NCBI GenBank assembly: GCA_021234155.1
Contig: JAJEKV010000008.1
Span: 10,036,740 to 10,100,739 of the forward strand
Direction of reading: 5' to 3'
Source: Isoetes taiwanensis
Taxonomy: Eukaryota; Streptophyta; Lycopodiopsida; Isoetales; Isoetaceae
Length of the DNA stretch: 64,000 bases
Part shown: positions 11,515 through 23,145 of the stretch, one piece after another
Numbering within the stretch: the first letter of the stretch is position 1
Layout: each line of letters opens with the position of its first letter
Translations under genes and position numbers: made by a program
The notes under the pieces: model-generated
Database searches by the model: none
What the model was told of the DNA's origin: nothing
Seen by the model: the letters and a program-made list of their open reading frames with translations, nothing else

Positions 11515-11712
11515 TCGGAGTGCCTAGATGGCATGCTTGAGCCTAGGTGCCATGCCTGACCCACATTGGCATGTTGGAGAACTTGGCATGTTGGAGCGTA
11601 TTTGGCATGTTGGAGCTGATGTGGCATGCTTGACCCTAGGTGGCATGATAGAGCCTAGGTGGCATGGTGGAGCCACGTTGGCGTATTAGAGCCTACGTGG
11701 CATGTTGTTGCG
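11515..11712 (+). repeat. 19-bp minisatellite, block 2
   Basis: About ten degenerate copies of the same 19-bp unit and orientation as block 1, for example gcctaggtggcatgataga. With block 1 it encloses the satellite array, as if the array had been inserted into or grown inside the minisatellite. Confidence 0.85.
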
Positions 11713-12289
11713 TAGGTGTAATTTAGAATGGTAGGCGAATCTTAGGTATTCGAGATTAGTTATGTTGGCGAATTTTAATTTCTAGTTATAGAAAGCTAGG
11801 CGAGTCACTTGATCATTGTTATTTAGCCTTGCAAGTGGAAACTGTTGTATCTCCTGAGTGAAATTTAACTCGGGAATAATGAACCATCATTCAATTAAAT
11901 TGGGTTTATGTCTTAATTTTGGGACAAATTTCATATTGCATGTTTTTAGTAGCATATTCAAATTCACACATTTCACCTCAAAATTATGAAAACGTAATAT
12001 CATGTTATTTACAAAATAGTCAATATTTCACAATATAGCACCATATCATAAAAACGTGATAACAAAAATTTACATAGTTATTCAACTTTCTTCAAGCACC
12101 CCCAATGATATCATAGCCTTCTTCCTGACATCCTGAGGTATTGTAATTCTCGCATTTCTAGCTGGAATAGTGTTTGGAGTCCATGAGTACAAAACACTTT
12201 CATAGTCTAGCCAAAGATCAGGATCACTCGGTTTCTCCTCCATTTCTTTGTCCAACAATCTGAGTACCTTTCTTTATCCGATCGTTGGG
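11713..12289. other. AT-rich intergenic DNA
   Basis: No gene seen. The right end (about 12100-12289) may hold the extreme C-terminal remains of the minus-strand transposase that follows, but I cannot read a frame there. Confidence 0.4.
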
Positions 12290-14947
12290 TCAACTGATGC
12301 ACCGGACACCACCATTCCACCCGCACATGGTTGAAGTTAATATTACCTTCTTCTTTGCAAATATCGAGATAGTGAACCCCAACCACACCGGATATGTATC
12401 TAAATCTGGGGCTTTACTACCACAAATTGGTGGCATTCCAAGTCGAGTGGAAGGTTCATAAGCATCCATGCCTAGAAACTTTGGCCTATTGTTCTTAGGA
12501 CCAACATAGTGTTTGTCGAAAGGAGGAGGAGCATATTGCTTGCGAATGCTACTTACAAGGTCATCAAAATCCTCAAAGACTGCTAAGGTCTTCCACCTAG
12601 TTTTAGGCAACCACCCTTCTTTCAATTCATCTCGAGGATGTGTCTATCTCCCCCAACAAAGGTTAATCACCTTCTTCCAATAAGCCACCAAGGCACGGTT
12701 GGTGTCATCTGGATTGGTTTGCCAATGCTTTATATAGTCTTGGATTCCTTCCTTAGTCAATCCCAATTGCTTCACTTCTTTAGTAGGTTTTAAAGCTTTT
12801 GGTTGACCTAGAGGTATCATAGGCTTGCCATTCTCATCTCTACGCCATATTTCCTCCCCTCCTCTCCACTCATCCTCTGAAGGTCTCATCTTCCATTGGA
12901 AGATTGGAATCCCATCTCTCACCCAAAAAGTGAACTGCAGAGGCCTGGAATGACCTTCAAGATCCAATGTATAACCATCCACAAAGCTCTTCCAATCGGG
13001 CACTTCTTCTATGAGAGAAGCTATAGGGTTTGGAGTAGTACTATTCATGCAAGATTTCCATTAGCCTAGGAAAGTTGGTCCTTTGTTTGCTTTGCTTCAA
13101 GATACAACTATATTTGCCAAATAATGCATTCACATCCTCATGGGTATGCCCAGGCATAAGAAACCCTAAATTAACTCTTTCAAATATCCCCACAGCTGTT
13201 AAGTAGGATAGGAAAGAAAACATCCACCTGTTCTTATTTTGGCAAGCACAATTATCAAGTTGCAAGAGAAACCTTTTGGGTAGATCTTGAGGTTTAGCAC
13301 GTGAAGTTGAAGCTCCAACATGTTCATTAGACCCATGCTTCCTAAACCTTGCCTTGCTGAACTTTTCAATATTGTTAGGGTTCCCATCTAACAATGCTCT
13401 ATGTAGTGCCCGGCTAGTCAGAAGGTCCTGAGGTGACCATTGTATCCATTTTCATAGTTTCTCAAACACCTCATGATACTCCCAATATGAAAATCTGGAC
13501 CATCACTCCACAACTCCAAACTAAAATGGCCATAGTAGGTTTGATTCTGCCCATGCAAGATTGCCCCATCATTGAGATCAGAAAAGGGTATGATCTTCCA
13601 TGACTTTGGTATGTACTTGAATTGTGGAAGACAAGTCTTTTGCTGGTCCATCTTGTCATGTATAATACATAAATAGTTATTGGGTTCCAATGCGGATAAA
13701 GTCCTTCACATCCAATAACATGATCTACATGATAGTTGGTCACCATATGGTCCTTCATATGCTCCCTTATCCTAGCCCTTTGACTAGGTTGCACAGCCTT
13801 ATCAAGAGTCTCCTTCAACTTAGCACATAAATTGCACTTTGCAAAGTTGTTTGAAGTTGCTATGGTGACATGATTGAAATGCTTCTTCCATAACCTACTA
13901 AAGCTAGGTTGGGATATTGGAAGAATTCCCAATTCTCAAGTAGGGAATTCACTTCTTCCAAAATACTCTTTTGAGTACAATGTGATGGCAACCTTTTCTC
14001 AACAACTGCTCTTCCTTTTTCATCCCTTCTACTTTTGTGTGGCATAGACTCTGCATTGAAATCAATATATTTTTCAAATATCTCCCTGGCAGCCAAGGTC
14101 CTAGCTGTTGGTCTCAACAAACCATTATTTCCATGTAAAGCAATCCTGTTCCCCTCACTTTTTTTTTTTTGCCAATTATGCCATGAAGAAGTTGGAATTG
14201 CATGGATACTCTGCCATGCTTTTGCACATATCCATTTGCCTAGCAAAGGGTATCTTTTTCTGTTTGGGTTTCTTTCATCTTGAAGTGCGTGCTCGAAGAT
14301 TGTGTACATGTAGGTCCTCCTCTCATCAACAGTGTACTCTTGAAAAGTGGCTCTTGCTTCCACCAATTGTTCTATTGTAAAGAATTGCATACAAGCACTC
14401 CAACAACAATCTGAGCCCCTAACCTTCACCATTGTCTCATGTTTGGTGTCACTATTCAACTTGGCTCTTTTGCTAGGATAATGTCTGGCAACTGATACTT
14501 CTCCCCTTTTGCCTAGGTTTAGAGTTCCAACTGCCAATGGATCAATATCAAGACAATCATTGTCCCCAACAACCTCGTGGCTCGGAAAATATAATCCTCC
14601 ACAAATTGAACACTACTTATAGGCCATGCCATGATGCAAGGAACCTCCAATTGCTTGACACAACCAAAACATTCCTTGTCACCCAAACCTTTACCTTTCC
14701 AGTTGTCTTCCAACATCGAAATTGCAATACCAATATTGTCTTCCCCTAGCCTTTCATCATTAACAGCTTGACCAGGATCTGCTAGCACAATGACTCCTTG
14801 GCCTACTATTTCCTTGTTGCACTTGTGCATGATTCTCACCTTCTTGTTCCTCCATTGCACCCTACTATAGAGGACTAATTGTTTTTCTTCAACATTCTTG
14901 CTAGAAGTTGGCTTTTCATTGATATTGCTTTTTTCAATATGTTGCAC
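12290..14947 (-). pseudogene. Decayed DDE-type transposase-like gene, copy 1
   Basis: Overlapping minus-strand frames read in order as one protein broken by several one-base shifts: 14947-14519, 14537-13860, 13932-13471, 13690-13418, 13394-13041, 13048-12644 and 12625-12290. A Cys pair (KCNLCAKLKETL) comes before IIHDKMDQQKTCLP (about 13633-13667). Then come LDNCACQNKNRW (about 13225-13262) and GHTHEDVNALF (about 13120-13155). This Asp / Asp-Asn-Cys / His-Thr-His-Glu-Asp order fits an RNase-H-like integrase fold. From memory it matches proteins labelled DUF7869, which I could not check. The N-terminal part, with AWPISSVQF, recalls the C-terminal module of plant Ptta/En-Spm transposases. I see no terminal repeats. 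A paralogue lies at 57.0-59.7 kb. Confidence 0.7.
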
Positions 14948-15295
14948 ACCATCTTGAGTTGGAGAGGCACCATTGACCTAGGCAAATTGCACCCTTTTTA
15001 GTCAATGAGTAGGAAAAAATTATTACACCATAAGATAAAAAAAGTACGTACATTTATGGAATATGTAGAGGTAAATCAAATTTTTTTAAAAGCAAGAAAT
15101 TCCTTGGAAATAGGTTTAATATAATAATAACAATGGGCGTAAACGAAATCATTTAAAACAAGATTTTTCGTGGCAACAACAAGGAAATGATATTATCCTA
15201 ATTTTAATTATCGAAAATTTGGATATATAATTACGAAAAGACATATAGCTGATGGCCGTGAGAATTTATTATCCATAATAATATACCCTAGATGA
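14948..15295. other. AT-rich intergenic DNA
   Basis: No gene or repeat seen. It lies between the minus-strand transposase and the plus-strand promoter. Confidence 0.5.
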
Positions 15296-15434
15296 TATAG
15301 TTGGCGGGAATTTCGTACGCCTGGTGTGTTATTTGAGGCAATAAATTATTCACGCTAATTTCTAATTAACCCTATATAAATCCGGTTCACGCTCTCAAGA
15401 CCTCCATTCTGTCCAATTTTTTTTTCTCCTCACC
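15296..15434 (+). promoter_or_regulatory. Promoter A (TATA box)
   Basis: TATATAA at 15373-15379 lies 56 bp upstream of an ATG, preceded by ttattcacgctaatttctaa and followed by tcacgctctcaa. The same arrangement recurs at 16.5-16.6 kb (promoter B). The conserved block spans from about 75 bases before the TATA box to about 30 after it. This supports a real core promoter duplicated together with its upstream region. Confidence 0.6.
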
Positions 15435-15908
15435 ATGAAGCGCTTCAAATTCGGCCAATTCGAACTTCATGAAGAACCCGAGGTCTCAAAAAGAGACGTC
15501 GGGTTGAAGAACCCCTCTCTTCCCCCCCCCCCATCGATTTTCTTGCCCAATTCTCCTCTGATTCCGATTCAGAGGAGGAGTTCGACATGGAAGAGGAGGA
15601 GTTGGGCTCCTCTGATTCCTCTGATTCTGAAGAGGAGGAAGAGGAGGAGTTGGAGGAAGAGGAGGAGATGTCCTCCCAAGAGCACATGACCGCTCTGCTT
15701 CAACCCTGAAACAGAGAATGAAATCGAGGAGGAGGAGGAGGAGGAGGAGGAGGAGGAGGAGGAGGGGGTCGACAATTCACCCGATTTTGGAGTGGTTGAG
15801 AGATGAACCAGGTTTGCATGTGATTTCTTTTTTTTTTTTGTTTTTGCACCTTTCTTTCTTTTCTAACACCTTTCCTTCTTCTTTGTTGCAGGCGTGGAAG
15901 AAGAGTGA
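15435..15908 (+). CDS. Small acidic (Asp/Glu/Ser-rich) protein, frame-disrupted
   Basis: The ATG follows promoter A. The start reads MKRFKFGQFELHEEPEVSK, then a Pro run encoded by a C homopolymer at 15525-15534. After it the sensible frame shifts by one to a run of Ser/Asp/Glu blocks, then a GAG tract (about 15724-15767) encoding poly-Glu, and it ends IHPILEWLRDEPGVEEE. A GT-AG intron fits at 15812-15891 (CAG/GTTTGC to TTGCAG/GC), with the stop at 15906-15908. At least two one-base shifts, one at the C run, are needed to read through, so sequence error at homopolymers is as likely as a pseudogene. The family is unknown; the composition suggests a nuclear or chromatin-type acidic protein. The Arg- and Ser-rich open frames in other phases are shadows. 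Confidence 0.45.
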
Positions 15909-16524
15909 TGCAGATCCCGGGCGGCCCATTTTTTGTTTCCTTTCTTACAGAAGTTTTGGACACGCCTCCGGGCATTTTTTTCTGTAAATTGTGTGAAAAG
16001 CCTTCGGGCAGCTGCTTCCAAGCCTTCGGGCATCTGTACATACAACTGTTTTTAATGAAATCAAACAGTTTTCTTCATAAACTTTGTCTTCAAACAGTTT
16101 TCTTCAAACAGTTTTTCTTTCACTAAAATTTTTTGAATAAAATCAAACTGTATTCTCCAATTATTTTGGCTCCAAGCTGTTTTCTCTAAAATTTTGTCTC
16201 TGCAAATTTTGTCTCTCTAAAATTTTGTATCTGCAAATTTTGTCTCAACAAAGTCTCGGGAAAACCACATGAGAAATCTCTGATTCATCACAGTAACCAT
16301 AGGAAATTTTCCTATACGACCTAAAACAATTCCCCAACCTTACAAGTCATTTTTTAGCCTTGATAATTTTGCCTTTAAAGTCATTTTTAATTTAGCCTAT
16401 ATAAAATTTATAAATTCTATTTTTTTCAATGCAATAAATGGAATAAAATGTCAGAGAATTTATTGCATGAAATGCAATATTCTCCATATATACCATATGC
16501 ATGTCATGTCCGGGGAAGACCAGC
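15909..16524. other. T-rich 3' flank / intergenic
   Basis: Short repeats of aaacagttttcttca (16060-16110) and tctctaaaattttgt (16190-16230). No coding signal. It probably contains the 3' UTR of the acidic-protein gene. Confidence 0.4.
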
Positions 16525-16620
16525 GCCAGCGCGTGTTAATTCAAGCAATCAATTATTCACGCTAACTTATTTCTAATTATGCCTATATAAATCCATTTCA
16601 CGCTCTCAAAGTTCCTACAT
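16525..16620 (+). promoter_or_regulatory. Promoter B (TATA box), copy of promoter A
   Basis: TATATAA at 16584-16590 lies in the context ttattcacgctaactta and tttcacgctctcaaag. It aligns with promoter A with only small gaps. Just upstream is accagcgccagcgcgtgtt, a member of the GC-palindromic motif family found through the downstream introns. Confidence 0.55.
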
Positions 16621-16885
16621 TTTCTTCCTTCCTTCATACGATTTGCCGGTTGCGCTTCTGCTGTGTTTGGATCCGCCCTCCTCGAAATCTTGGTGAGCAG
16701 ATTTATATTCAAAGAATGTTAGATGTTTGGTTTTGGCAATTCCTAACTTACTAAAAGACTCCGCCTTTTAGTTCTCAGAGCATCATCGTAGCGAGAGGAC
16801 TAAGGTCTGCGAATCGAAAAGCCTCGAATTAAAACCACAAGCATAGTCCTTCGCTCTTCGAATCCTTCCAACCTCGGAACTCAAG
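16615..16885 (+). other. Putative 5' UTR exons of the locus behind promoter B
   Basis: Exon-like pieces are 16615-16692, ending at a CTTG/GTGAGC donor, and 16779-16885, starting after TTCTCAG and ending AAG/GTTAGT. Neither carries a long frame. The splice sites and the distance from the TATA box suggest untranslated leader exons. Confidence 0.35.
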
Positions 16886-17211
16886 GTTAGTTTTCATTTA
16901 GTTTTAAGTTGCATCTTAATGGCGGGTTTAATCCAAGAAGACAAGCTTTTGCATTTGCTCGAGGCGGAGGAAGCGATGATGTTTATGAAAACCGAATAGT
17001 TTTTATAAACTTCATCCGCTTCTTTGTTTCGAAAATTCTTGAGTTTCTCTTCCTGAATTAATCATGCTATTGCATGCAAGTTTCTATTATGAATAAGTGT
17101 AGTAGAAAGCATTAGAAAAATCTGAAAGATAATATTTGAAACACGCCGAAGATAATATTTGAAACACGCTAAGCCGTGTTTCATGCTAACCTTTAGCCTT
17201 CAACATGAATA

Positions 17212-17370
17212 CACACTCGGCGTGCATTCAGCAGAGAGGGAGAAATTAAGTAAATAGATAAAGGCCAGGCAATTATTTACACGCTAGCGTGTAAATAATT
17301 GCCTGGCCTTTATCTATTTACTTATCTATCTGTCATGCTTTTTTTTTTTCTCTCTGCGAATGCACGCCGA
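17212..17370. repeat. Inverted repeat with a perfect 78-bp palindrome
   Basis: Bases 17247-17324 form a perfect palindrome centred between 17285 and 17286 (acacgct/agcgtgt), with 39-base arms and no loop. Beyond it the arms continue imperfectly: tcggcgtgcattc and gcagagag on the left pair with ctctctgc and gaatgcacgccga on the right. A young foldback or MITE-like element is likely. Confidence 0.75.
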
Positions 17371-17599
17371 AATGCGTATAGTTTTTCCTATATAGCGTAA
17401 CAACACGGGTCTCTTAGTTTCTAAGTTTATATAAATAAATAAACATAACACGCCAAAGTGAATACCGATAACTCCGCCACTTCCTATTGATAGATGCCAA
17501 GTTACATTAATCACCCGGTTGGTGACGAAGATGCATTGGAATTACATTTGGGCCAGCAATCACACGCGCCCGCCTCCAGTTTAAACCAATCTCCAATCC

Positions 17600-18110
17600 G
17601 TTGAACCGCAAAATGAAAGCACCAACCGCCGAGCACCCGCCTTGCAACCCCGGAGTACTTGGAACAAGTAATGATGATGGCAGCAGAGCGTAGGGCAATG
17701 ATAGATCTGGGCTCTGGGGCCCTTGCAATCGCATGGAGGCTGGCCCTCTTATCTAATCACTTCGAGAATGCAAGACATGCATTGATCGAGAGTGAATCTC
17801 GCATCCGCCACCTCGAGATTCAAAATGAGGAGCTGCGCGTTAGTGGTTAGCCTCTATGCCCGGATGCCCCAACACGAACCACTACCACAAAGCAGATAAT
17901 GATGCAATGGAGATGGCTCAACCAATGGAACCACTACTCAGCAGGCGTTATAATGATGCATTGGAGGTTCAACCAATGGAGCAGGAGGTGGAGCAGAGGT
18001 GGAGGTGGAGCAAAGGGGGAGGTGGAGCTAGAGCCCGGTGTTTTTTTACTTTGGGTTTTACCTGACGGTTCACTATGCCCAGCTATGGAAATGGGAGATC
18101 GATAGCCCAG
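17600..18110 (+). pseudogene. Exon-like open stretch, possibly coding
   Basis: A plus-strand frame gives TPEYLEQVMMMAAERRA, then a helical segment ending RIRHLEIQNEELRVSG. After a stop or shift, another frame gives DNDAMEMAQPMEPLLSRRYN, followed by Glu/Gln-rich sequence. The heptad-like spacing suggests a coiled coil. I know no family for it. It may be an upstream exon of the composite locus or an independent fragment. Confidence 0.3.
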
Positions 18111-18928
18111 CTACTCGAAGACCGGGCTTGAAACAAATAGTCCGGGTTTTTGTCCGGGTTGATCCAGTTTATCCAGATTATATACAATTGTAAACTTTTT
18201 CCAATGAATACAACAAATTTTGTCTACTTCTATATTTCTACAATGTAATACATGTTACATACCTTTTTAAGCGGTTTCTTGGCCATGCAACAAATGTTCC
18301 AACACTTTCTCCAACCGTATCCCCACCGGGTGTCTGCGGGGTAAAGCTTCATCTCAGAAGCAGCTAAAGAAGCTAATCATCAGAATTCGGACATACTTAT
18401 CCCCGAAAGCGAATTCCATGACGGTTTGCAAATGGATCGATGGAGTCGATCTTGCATAATCCTACTTTCCTTTTTTGATTTGTAGTTAACATGAAACATT
18501 CATCTTCGACACTGCAGACAATTGCCTATTCAGACACCTTTACTGGAAATTATTGTACAAGCTATAGGAATGAGATGCTTACCAGAATTCTGTAGCCATT
18601 CTTGAGTAGCCGATTCGAAGTTCTCAAATCACAGCTATGGAAACTCCGGGCGGTCGGAAAATTCAATTAGAAGAAAGATTAGGTTAACTACGCTTAGGCG
18701 GGATAAATTTGGCGGGATACTTTTTGGGTAGATTGGTTTTAAAAACTTAATGAAAGAAGTCTCATGACGGGTCTTCGCCATTATTATTTGTATGTGTCAA
18801 GAATATTTCGAACCGATTTTGTGTTTTCTTGAAATTCAAATTTCTATTTCTCGCAGAAAAGCTATTTCTTCGAAAGCAGCTCGAAAGGCCAGATCCAAGC
18901 AACCTTCCGACCGTTTACTAGGCTTAAT
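18111..18928. other. No gene seen
   Basis: Moderately AT-rich; it may be intron or leader of the following gene. Poly(A)-signal-like ccaatgaatac near 18200 is too weak to call. Confidence 0.3.
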
Positions 18929-20648
18929 CCGAGATGTCTTCTAAAAAACGAATCGAGGTCGAGGCGGACGGGCGAGGGAAGCGGTGGAAGAGCAATCTCT
19001 AAACCCGCTCTTCTCAAGTTTCGAGGACGCTGATCGAATACGTAATAATACGTAACCCTATTCAAGGTATTTAATTTGCCACGTATCAATCGCGGTGGAG
19101 AGTATTATGCTTGCATGAATTTGAGATATTTCCTTGCCTTCGCTAATATGCTTTGCATGAGTTTGAGTTATTATGCTTTGCATGAATTTTAAGTATTACC
19201 ATCGCCAAATGCCTCGATTGTCCGCTTTGTAGAACATAATTTTGCTCTGTTTTATATATAGAATATAGCGGTGTTAGACAGTTGGAGATAGCAATGTTCA
19301 ATGAGGTTAAACAAAGGAAATATGGATTCATGAAGGGTATGTAGCTTAAAATGTGGATGCAAAATAATTTAGTTTCAAATTCACGATAGCATGGTCAATA
19401 ATAGGAGCTACCAACACGCCAAGCGTGATTTGTACTAATTTAGGTTTAAAATGCACGCCAAGCGTGATCTCTTCTTCCTCGAAAAGTACTCTAAAAGTGC
19501 TCATCTTCTTTGCAGCGGCCAAGAGGAAGAAAACCCCTATTAATTCGGGTTCTAATCCCGCCAAGAAAGCAAGGGCGCATTTACCCGATGATGCGCACCA
19601 TATGATCTCACCTTAGATGATGAAGGGCCGATTCTTATAGCAACCAATCCACCCCGCCCTCAAGAGGAAATGGACGAGGGTGCCGAGTGAGACGCTGACC
19701 TTGCCAAGACAAATGGCAAGCTCGACTTAACTCTCTTCTCGAGGAAAAAGGAAGCGCATAAGATGGTCAAACAAGGGATCCTAATCTCTTGTGAGGAAGA
19801 GGATGACACCAACCGCAAATTGCTCTTGGAGATTACACATAAGCAAAAGAAAGATCTGCCGGACTTACTCATTGTAGAGCTAATGTGATACAAGGATACG
19901 CTCATGAAGACATGTGAACGGTGAGACATGTTTTAAATATGGTTGGCCAACCAATGTAGCGCTTACGCCAATATCTATTTGCCAAGGGTTACAAATTATG
20001 TAGAGGCATGTTCACTAAACCGACAAAAAGTCACTATGTGCGCTAAGCTAGGAATTAGTGACTTGAAAGCTTCTAGGAGGGTCCTAGATCTAGGGAAGCA
20101 TGTTCAACCCGGGCAGCTTGTCGAAGGCATGGAGGCTTCGCTTTTGAGAATGAACAGGATAGGGTGGCGCAAACTAGAGGCCATGAACAAGTTGAATAAA
20201 TATTCTCACCATTATCCATTGGGTCTTAAGGAAATTTTTCAGATCCATGTGAAGTCCCTCATCCGCTCACCTAGCTCCATTTATGTTAGCGTAAGATATG
20301 ATCCAAAGACATGCCATGGAGATTGTTCGAGCATGATTAGTAATCCAGTCAAATGCCTATGCCGGGATGTATTACCTTGGGATATGATCTCAACAAGCCC
20401 GCCGAGTGGACGAACTTCGAGGAGTTAATGTCAAAGGATAACATTAAATTGGCCGCCATCGACGGCAAAGATTCCTTGTTGAGGCACGTAAGGCCCTCAT
20501 CGTGCAAAAGCGTAACAAACAGCCAAAATGCGCTCTACAATCACTATGCGATATAGGAGGTGTCGATCTTGATGCCAATACTTCACCCGCAGATTTACCT
20601 GAGATTAGTGCAACTTTGAATGAAATGGGAAGACATTTTATACAAAAG

Positions 20649-20967
20649 GTAACTAACCAGTATTAGGATGTTAGCACTTTCATATTCACGCCAGCGCTCA
20701 TTCAAATGAAACCAATTCACGCCAGCGCGGATTTCCTAATGAAACCAAATCACGCCAGCGCGTTTTCAAATCAAACCAATTCAAAGCCAGCGCGAAATGT
20801 TAAAAGCACACCGCGGAATTCAACCGATTCAAAGCAGCACCGGCGTGAATTGCAATGTTATTTAATTCATTTCACGCCAGCGTGCTTTGAGGTTGATCTT
20901 TTCTATTGAAATCGCTACCGCTGTTTCTTGTCTCTCGACATCGATTCAATGCCTGTACTTTTGGCAG
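20649..20967 (+). repeat. Intronic minisatellite built on cacGCCAGCGcg
   Basis: Within this GT-AG intron the unit aaaccaattcacgccagcgc recurs about five times at 35-40 bp spacing (about 20690-20790, and at 20875). Related motifs are at 16525, 19417, 19453, 22990, 23040 and 23075. Confidence 0.6.
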
Positions 20968-23145
20968 TCCATACGTGGAGCAACTGCGCCACGCCCGTCA
21001 ACAGTGGGTGGAATATGGCTGCCCATTACCCACCAGACAGGGCATGTATGGGTCAAAGTCCGAGGCTTTCAAGCTGCCGGAGCGCTGCCGCAGCATAATT
21101 ATACGTGAGAAGAAGAAAACCGCAAGAAAATCAAAGAAAAAGGTGGTGATGACATTGCAGATCCTTCCCGAAAGCTCATCTAGCGTGTCAGTCCAAATGC
21201 ACTCAGATAAGATTGTGTTTTGTAAGGAGGCAAGATGGCAAAAGTGGAATGAATTCGGGACGCTTTATGCACAAAGGAAGCTGCCGATACTATGGGTAGG
21301 GTGCCTCCTGTTGATGTAAGCATCTTTGACTTGAATGTGACAGAGATGAGAAAGACTCAGGGGCTAGACGACGCTGAGACCATTTGGGTTTTAGACCAGT
21401 GCTTAAAGAAGGAAGTCTTATACAAGAAGAGTGCTTTCACTAAGGATAGGATGTCCTTCGCTGAGTGTCGCAGCCATGTGAAGGATGTACGACAATGAAG
21501 TCACGTAGGGAGCCGAGTTACAAAGGCTATCTGGGGATGTGGCATTATCCAAATTGATTGGTTGGACAAATACAAGGTCAAAATGATGACATCAAGAAGT
21601 TTGTATTCGGTCAAAGGACTTCCTAAAGAATTGGAAGGCTAAAAATACAAAACATAAGGAGACTCTACCCCTAAGGTAATTGGGCCGAAAGTTGAGAAGA
21701 AAAGTGGCCCTTGTGAAGAAGATTATCGGAGAAGACGACGCTTGTCCAAAGATTCACTCCATTGGGTACAAAAGGTCTCTTACCGTAATCAACTTCCGCC
21801 TTAAAAATATATCACTCTTTGTGTTGGACAAAAGGGTGGGAGAGGAGATATGGGCATGAACCGTATGACTACAGCAGCCTTTTTACCACCGTATAGGATT
21901 GACAACCGAGAGGTCCTTCACTATTGTCATCGTTTGTCCTTCCGGTGAGTCACATTCTGCATGCACTATCCGCTGCTCATGATCCGAGTGCCTCAAAGTT
22001 ATTAGGGAGGGATGCCTAATATATGATGTTAAGGATAATGAGTCGCGAACGAGAATCCAAGATGGCACATGTCATCTTTATTATGATATCCATGTTTGTC
22101 GGACGAGGAATATGATATCGCTAAGTGTTTTCTTCTAGATGATCCGGACTTAAGAACTATATTCTTTCATAATGGATCGATCACCGTAACAGGATGAGTC
22201 GAAGAGGATGAGGATCGGGACCCCCCCTAAGTGGGGAAATCAAGTACGAGCTACAAACTAAGGAGAAGGGCCCCTTAAATAAAAATGGATTTCCCCCGTC
22301 TATGGCTGCTTACCTCGTCGAGGCATTTGCTCCAATTGATACAACCTGCTTGGAGCTTCATGTTGGAGGTTATATTGCCCGAGAGGCTCTTATGGGTGCA
22401 AGAAGATGTCACTGCTTTGTGAGTGATGAGCAGGCCAAAGACTTTCTTGAACCATTCCTCATGCATGTGCTTGCCAAGTCTCCTAAAGGCCCTTATGGCA
22501 ACCTGAAAATCATCAAGAATCAAAAGTCTCAGACTTGTCCAATTCGAAAGTGGACGCTTGTTTCCGGGCGAGGGGACCTAGTAATCAACCGACGATAAGG
22601 AAAGCAGTAATGAACAAATAGCTGCTAAACTGGCTGCTCAAAGTACTGTGATGGCGGCGAACTTAGGGAATATTTTTGCCCACATTGCGGGTGATGCAAG
22701 CAACAACAGAGTAGATTCACAGGTTAACAATGAAGTAATTGACAGGGAAACCGAAAATGAAGGCGGCTCTAGTGATTCACAGGTTTGCCAAATCAATAGT
22801 AAAATAATGTCGGTTGTGAAGGACGCAAATGAACTAATAGAAAATAACAATTCTAACAAATGTAAGAAGACGAAGATTAAGGGTGGCGAAGGGGAGAATG
22901 ACGATGACGGCAAATAAACCAAGATGATAGGTATGGCCTTGCCCACGAAATCGCCACGCCGCGGATTTAATTTGTATTACCTTTGAATTAAATCGCGCCA
23001 AGCGTGCTTTGATTATTTTTCGCTGTCAAACTAAATCATGCCGAAGCGCCGATTTGGTTATGACTATTTCAAATCACGCTTGGCGCCGCTTGTATTGTTT
23101 GTGTTATCGTGATCTTGTCGACCGGATACATGTTTGATGTTTCAG

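Noticed and set aside
15718-15987. Poly-arginine and poly-serine open frames
   Set aside because: They are other-phase readings of the GAG tract. The Glu-rich frame fits the start codon, splice site and neighbouring blocks better.
17247-17324. microRNA precursor
   Set aside because: The arms are perfectly paired with no loop, unlike a typical miRNA foldback. A recent palindromic element is simpler.
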